In this document: positions 59,619 to 64,000 of the stretch, piece by piece
Layout: each line of letters starts with the position of its first letter
Position numbering within the stretch: the first letter of the stretch is position 1
Assembly: GCA_900539835.1 (NCBI GenBank)
Contig: UQDR01000001.1
Span: forward strand, 78,495 to 142,494
Direction of reading: 5' to 3'
Source: an uncultured Ruminococcus sp.
GTDB lineage: Bacteria > Bacillota > Clostridia > Oscillospirales > Ruminococcaceae
DNA length: 64,000 nucleotides
Position numbers and translations under genes: made by a program
Notes under the pieces: model-generated
Seen by the model: only the letters and a program-made list of their open reading frames with translations
Told to the model about the DNA's origin: nothing
The model's database searches: none

Positions 59619-62600
59619 TTAAATTACAATGTCACCTGAGAATACCGTTACAGCATCGCCGTTAAGATATACAGCTTCATCCGTATAACGTATTTTCAAT
59701 GTTCCACCCTTAAGCATAACTGTAATATCAGTATCCTTTTTGCAATATCCATTGAGTACAGCTGCTGCCGCCGCTGCACAGGCACCTGTTCCGCATGCCC
59801 AAGTTTCTCCAGAACCTCTTTCCCAAACACGCATTTTCAGTGTATTTTCATCAATAACCTTGATAAATTCAGCATTAACACGCTCAGGGAATATGCTGTT
59901 AAATTCAAAAGCACTTCCAACCTTTTCAATGTCAAGCCCATCTACATTGTCCATAAATACTACGCAATGCGGATTACCCATTGAAACGCATGTGATATTA
60001 TAATCACTTCCGTCAATATTGACTTTACGGTTTACAACTGAACCATTCTCATCAGCTTCAAGATTTACAGGAATTTGAACAGGATCAAGAACAGCCTTGC
60101 CCATATTTACAGTAGCGCCGCAAACCTCACCATAGTGACGCTGCAAGCTGATTTTCATAACTCCGCTTAGGGTTTCGACTGTGATATCATCCTTGTCAAC
60201 AAGACCGTTATCTCTCATAAACTTAGCGACACATCTGATACCATTTCCGCACATTTTTCCTTCTGAGCCATCAAGATTAAACATTCTCATCTTTCCGTCA
60301 GCAACATCAGATTTGCAGATAAGAATAACACCGTCACCGCCAATACCAAAATGACGGTCAGAAAGCCTTAATGCCAAGCCTTCGGGATTATCGATTCTTT
60401 GATTAAAGCAGTTGAAATAAATATAGTCGTTACCACAGCCCTGCATTTTAGTAAAGTGAACAGTCTGCTTTTCTGTCCTCATATGATTTATATCAACAAT
60501 TTCTGTTGACTGCTCAGAATACTTACTTCTGATTGAAGAAGCAACAGCGTTTGCAGTATCAAGAGATGTAAGACAAGGAATATTTCTTTCAACAGTTTTT
60601 CTTCTGATTTTAACAGAATCTCTTGTAGGTATTCTTCCCTTAGAAGAAGTTGAAATAACATATGCTATCTTTCCGCTTTCTATAAGAGTAAGCGTATTAT
60701 TTTCAGATTCGTGAATTTTATCAACGACCTCATTAGGAATTCCATGTTCTGTAAGAACCTTTGAAGTTCCTTTAGTTGCATATATCTCAAAGCCCAAGTC
60801 ATAGAACATCTTTGCAGTCTGAGGGATCTCGCCCTTATCAGAGTTTCTTACAGTTATAAGAACTCCGCCCTTTTCATCAAGCTTATAGCCTGCGGCTGTC
60901 AGACCTTTATATAAGGATTCCTCAAGTGAGCTTGAAACAGCTAAAACTTCACCGGTAGACTTCATCTCAGGTCCGAGGTGATTATCCACGCCTATCAGCT
61001 TTTCAAAGGAGAACACAGGTACTTTAACTGCAACATATGGTGAATTTCTGTAAAGTCCAGTGCCATAACCCATATCAGCAAGCTTTTCGCCTAACATACA
61101 TCTTGTTGCAAGATCTACCATCGGAACGCCCGTAACCTTTGAAATATACGGAATAGTTCTTGATGAACGTGGGTTTACCTCAATAACGTAAATTTCGTCG
61201 TTATAAGCTATATACTGAATATTTACAAGTCCTTTTGTGTTAAGGGCAATAGCAAGCTTCTTTGAGCATTCTATTATTCTTTCAATAAGACTGTCTGACA
61301 CATTCCATGCAGGATATACTGCAATAGAGTCACCCGAGTGAATACCGGTTCTTTCAATATGCTCCATGATACCGGGAATAAGAATATCCTCACCGTCACA
61401 TATTGCATCAATCTCAAGCTCAGTGCCCATCAGATATTTATCGATAAGCACAGGATTCTCAATGCCCTGATCAAGAATGATTTCCATATATTCTTTGATA
61501 TCATCGTCATTAAATGCAATTATCATATTCTGACCGCCAAGTACATATGACGGGCGCATAAGAACAGGATAATTAATTTTATTGGCAACATCCAAAGCCT
61601 CTTCACAAGTCATAACTGTGAAGCCTTCAGGACGCTTGATTTCCAATTGCTCAAGCAACTCGTCAAAACGTTCTCTGTCCTCAGCTGCGTCAATTGAATC
61701 AGGAGGTGTTCCTAAAATATTAACACCGTTCTCAGATAAATATTTTGTAAGCTTAATCGCTGTCTGACCGCCGAAAGCAACAACAACACCATATGGTTTT
61801 TCAATATTTATGATGTTCATTACATCTTCATTGGTGAGGGGTTCAAAATAAAGTCTGTCAGCTGTATCAAAGTCAGTCGAAACAGTTTCAGGGTTATTAT
61901 TTACAATAACAACATCATATCCACGCTCTTTTAAAGCCCATACACAATGAACCGACGCATAGTCAAATTCAATACCCTGACCGATTCTGATAGGTCCTGA
62001 ACCAAAAACTATTACTGTTTTGTTGCCTGAATTTTTATTTGAAATAAATTCAGAAGCTTCATCTTCTTTATCATAGGTTGAATAAAAATATGGAGTTTGA
62101 GCGGAAAATTCAGCAGCACAAGTATCAACCATTTTATAAACAGCCGGCAAAGGCTTTTCAATCTTACATCCTGAAATTCTTTCTATTACCTTATCAGGAT
62201 ATCCCAGCTTCTTTGCTGTTTCATATAGTTCAAAAGAAAGCTCACCTTTAGACATTTCCTTTTCAATATCAATAAGCTTGCAGAGCTTATTCAGGAACCA
62301 CTCATCAATTTTTGTAATTTCATGAATTTCATCAACCGTAACTCCACGTCTCAAAGCTTCATAAACAACAAACAATCTTTCGTCATTGCAATTATGAATT
62401 CTTGATCTGATTTCCTCATCAGACAGTTCAAGCATTTTAGGAGAGATAAGAGAATCATAGCCTATTTCTGCACCTCTTACTGCTTTCATGATAGCCTGTT
62501 CAAAGGTTGTTCCGATAGCCATTACTTCTCCGGTTGCCTTCATCTGTGTGCCCAAAGTTCTTTTTGCATAAACAAACTTGTCAAAAGGCCATTTAGGAAG

Positions 62601-63674
62601 CTTAACTACTACATAGTCAAGTGCAGGCTCAAAGCAAGCATACGTCTTTCCTGTTACAGCATTTTTAATTTCAGCAAGGGTATAACCGATAGCAATTTTA
62701 GCGGCAACCTTAGCGATAGGATAACCTGTTGCTTTAGAAGCAAGAGCTGAAGAACGAGACACACGAGGGTTAACCTCAATTACTGCATACTCAAAGCTGT
62801 CAGGATTAAGTGCAAACTGACAGTTACATCCTCCCTCTACCTTTAAAGTATCAATGATCTTCAGCGCAGCCGAACGAAGCATTTGATATTCCTTATCAGC
62901 AAGAGTAACAGCAGGTGCAATAACTATTGAATCTCCGGTATGTACTCCGACCGGGTCAAAGTTTTCCATTGAACAGACAGTAATAACGTTGCCCATTGCA
63001 TCACGCATTACTTCAAACTCAATTTCCTTCCAGCCGGCAATACACTTTTCAACAAGCACCTGTGTAATAGGGGAAAGATAAAGACCGTTTCTTGTTATCT
63101 CACGAAGCTCTTCTTCATTATATACAATGCCTCCGCCTGTACCGCCTAAAGTAAAAGCAGGACGAATAATAAGCGGATAGCCTATTCCCTCTTTATTTGC
63201 AAAATCAACAGCAGCCTCAACAGTGTTAACTACCAATGATGGAATACAAGGCTGATTGATAGATTCCATAGTATCCTTGAACATTTGTCTGTCTTCGGCC
63301 TTATCTATAGTTTCAGGGTTAGCGCCAAGAAGCTTTACCCCATGCTCATCAAGAAAGCCCTCCTTAGCGAGCTGCATAGAAATAGTAAGACCTGTCTGTC
63401 CTCCCAATGTAGAAAGAAGACTGTCTGGCTTTTCCTTTTTTATAACACGTTTTACTGTTTCAAGTGTAAGCGGTTCAATATATATTTTATCTGCCATTGC
63501 ATTGTCCGTCATAATCGTAGCAGGGTTTGAGTTAATAAGAATAACCTCAAGACCTTCTTCTTTAAGCGCACGGCAAGCCTGGGTTCCCGCATAGTCAAAC
63601 TCAGCAGCCTGACCGATAACAATAGGACCTGAACCAATTACAAGCACACGTTTTATATCTTTATTTAAAGGCAC
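59619..63674 (-). CDS. Carbamoyl phosphate synthase large chain fused to diaminopimelate epimerase
   Basis: One uninterrupted frame of 1351 residues joins two enzymes. I use the GTG at 63674 (MPLNKDIKRVLVIGSGP, AAAGGA nine bases upstream) rather than a TTG three codons earlier. Residues 1-1064 are complete CarB: two ATP-grasp halves (IGSGPIVIGQAAEFDYAGTQ; IVFGSGPIRIGQGIEFDYAS), the oligomerisation domain and the MGS-type allosteric domain to about ELVDIN-like IVDINHM. Residues 1065-1351 are complete DapF with both catalytic cysteines, MCGNGIRC (about 1142) and WACGTGACAAA (about 1294). There is no ribosome binding site at the junction ATG. It lies between carA and dapL, so this operon links pyrimidine/arginine and DAP synthesis. 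Confidence 0.94.
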   Translation of the reverse strand: MPLNKDIKRVLVIGSGPIVIGQAAEFDYAGTQACRALKEEGLEVILINSNPATIMTDNAMADKIYIEPLTLETVKRVIKKEKPDSLLSTLGGQTGLTISMQLAKEGFLDEHGVKLLGANPETIDKAEDRQMFKDTMESINQPCIPSLVVNTVEAAVDFANKEGIGYPLIIRPAFTLGGTGGGIVYNEEELREITRNGLYLSPITQVLVEKCIAGWKEIEFEVMRDAMGNVITVCSMENFDPVGVHTGDSIVIAPAVTLADKEYQMLRSAALKIIDTLKVEGGCNCQFALNPDSFEYAVIEVNPRVSRSSALASKATGYPIAKVAAKIAIGYTLAEIKNAVTGKTYACFEPALDYVVVKLPKWPFDKFVYAKRTLGTQMKATGEVMAIGTTFEQAIMKAVRGAEIGYDSLISPKMLELSDEEIRSRIHNCNDERLFVVYEALRRGVTVDEIHEITKIDEWFLNKLCKLIDIEKEMSKGELSFELYETAKKLGYPDKVIERISGCKIEKPLPAVYKMVDTCAAEFSAQTPYFYSTYDKEDEASEFISNKNSGNKTVIVFGSGPIRIGQGIEFDYASVHCVWALKERGYDVVIVNNNPETVSTDFDTADRLYFEPLTNEDVMNIINIEKPYGVVVAFGGQTAIKLTKYLSENGVNILGTPPDSIDAAEDRERFDELLEQLEIKRPEGFTVMTCEEALDVANKINYPVLMRPSYVLGGQNMIIAFNDDDIKEYMEIILDQGIENPVLIDKYLMGTELEIDAICDGEDILIPGIMEHIERTGIHSGDSIAVYPAWNVSDSLIERIIECSKKLAIALNTKGLVNIQYIAYNDEIYVIEVNPRSSRTIPYISKVTGVPMVDLATRCMLGEKLADMGYGTGLYRNSPYVAVKVPVFSFEKLIGVDNHLGPEMKSTGEVLAVSSSLEESLYKGLTAAGYKLDEKGGVLITVRNSDKGEIPQTAKMFYDLGFEIYATKGTSKVLTEHGIPNEVVDKIHESENNTLTLIESGKIAYVISTSSKGRIPTRDSVKIRRKTVERNIPCLTSLDTANAVASSIRSKYSEQSTEIVDINHMRTEKQTVHFTKMQGCGNDYIYFNCFNQRIDNPEGLALRLSDRHFGIGGDGVILICKSDVADGKMRMFNLDGSEGKMCGNGIRCVAKFMRDNGLVDKDDITVETLSGVMKISLQRHYGEVCGATVNMGKAVLDPVQIPVNLEADENGSVVNRKVNIDGSDYNITCVSMGNPHCVVFMDNVDGLDIEKVGSAFEFNSIFPERVNAEFIKVIDENTLKMRVWERGSGETWACGTGACAAAAAAVLNGYCKKDTDITVMLKGGTLKIRYTDEAVYLNGDAVTVFSGDIVI

Positions 63675-63698
63675 AATATTCAATCCTTTCTTAGAATA

Positions 63699-64000
63699 TT
63701 ATTTATTGTCGTCAATTAGCTTAATAAATTTATCAAACAAAAATCCGGTATCAAGCGGTCCTCCGCAAGCCTCAGGATGAAATTGAACAGAAAATGCAGG
63801 CATATTGGTATATGTAATACCCTCACAGGTTCCGTCATTTGCATTTACAAAAGCGATTTTTGCATTATCACCCATTGAATCATTTATAACAGCATAACCG
63901 TGATTTTGGCTTGTTATGAAAACCCTTCCGGTTTCAACCTCGGTTGCCGGCTGATTTGCACCTCTATGGCCGTATTTAAGCTTCTCAGTTTCCCCTCCCT
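63699..64000 (-). CDS. carA: Carbamoyl phosphate synthase small chain (partial, C-terminal end)
   Basis: Only the last 100 codons are in the window; the gene continues beyond the right edge. The translated end shows KLKYGHRGANQPATEVETGR, VFITSQNHGYAV and the C-terminal FHPEACGGPLDTGFLFD with the catalytic His and Glu of the glutaminase domain. Its stop lies 25 bases before the carB-dapF start, so carA is the upstream gene of this operon. Confidence 0.95.
   Translation of the reverse strand, partial: GGETEKLKYGHRGANQPATEVETGRVFITSQNHGYAVINDSMGDNAKIAFVNANDGTCEGITYTNMPAFSVQFHPEACGGPLDTGFLFDKFIKLIDDNK

Noticed and set aside
59619..60482. DapF as a separate gene starting at the internal ATG at 60482
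   Set aside because: There is no ribosome binding site and no stop codon before it, and the frame is continuous with CarB. I treat it as a fusion, with internal initiation left as a test.

Overview
The window is AT-rich chromosomal DNA with strong AGGAGG-type ribosome binding sites, many TTGACA/TATAAT promoters, two T-box leaders, a SAM-I riboswitch, FeoAB, spore maturation genes spmA/spmB, AddB, MurT/GatD and an indolepyruvate:ferredoxin oxidoreductase. Together these point to an anaerobic, spore-forming member of the Clostridia. Gene content and protein style suggest the Oscillospiraceae/Ruminococcaceae side, but that family-level placement is inference. I see no phage, insertion sequence, CRISPR array, rRNA or tRNA gene; the window reads as core genome.

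Layout. 0-1 kb: start of an AI-2E family transporter running off the left edge. 1.1-9.1 kb: a Trp T-box and the operon trpE-trpS-trpGD-trpC-trpF-trpB-trpA, with a type II-like tryptophanyl-tRNA synthetase built in. 9.2-12.6 kb (minus): a Tyr T-box that reads first into a radical SAM gene and an epimerase, and only then into tyrS. 12.6-18.2 kb: glyA, a small membrane protein, ruvX, a two-gene half-size TSUP transporter, and ylxM-ffh-rpsP-khpA with a structured RNA between rpsP and khpA. 18.3-25.4 kb: an aldo/keto reductase, then gatC-gatA-gatB in which GatB is fused in frame to a complete archaeal-type aspartyl-tRNA synthetase, then lysA. 25.6-30.2 kb: a ferredoxin and an iorA-iorB-paaK-ACT operon for aryl-pyruvate/aryl-acetate chemistry. 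30.3-36 kb: a P-loop kinase, feoA-feoB with a Cys-rich mini-protein, a CpsB-type phosphatase, and SAM riboswitch-metK. 36-43 kb: addB, a small exported protein, and a methionine synthase split from its reactivation domain. 43-49 kb: a Cys-rich protein of unknown function, rnhA, iscS-iscU-mnmA, spmA-spmB and an AbrB-type regulator. 49-54 kb: a glycan-export ABC transporter with a glycosyltransferase, and murT-gatD. 54-58 kb: an aldose epimerase family protein, dtd, an ArsC-like protein, a WG-repeat lipoprotein, and a LytTR/DUF3021 pair. 58-64 kb (minus): carA, a carB-dapF fusion gene, and dapL.

How the genes work together. Aminoacyl-tRNA supply recurs: two T-box operons contain synthetases (Trp, Tyr), GatCAB is joined to AspRS, and dtd and mnmA act on tRNA quality and modification. 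Lysine/peptidoglycan supply is also spread through the window: dapL and the DapF domain make LL- and meso-DAP, lysA finishes lysine, and murT-gatD amidate lipid II. SAM and methionine are covered by metK, metH, its activator and glyA.

The two observations I consider most novel are the GatB-AspRS fusion, a possible single-chain core of an Asn transamidosome, and the CarB-DapF fusion, which ties carbamoyl phosphate synthesis to DAP epimerisation in one polypeptide. Next are the Tyr T-box displaced from tyrS by two genes and the two overlapping long helices in the rpsP-khpA spacer.
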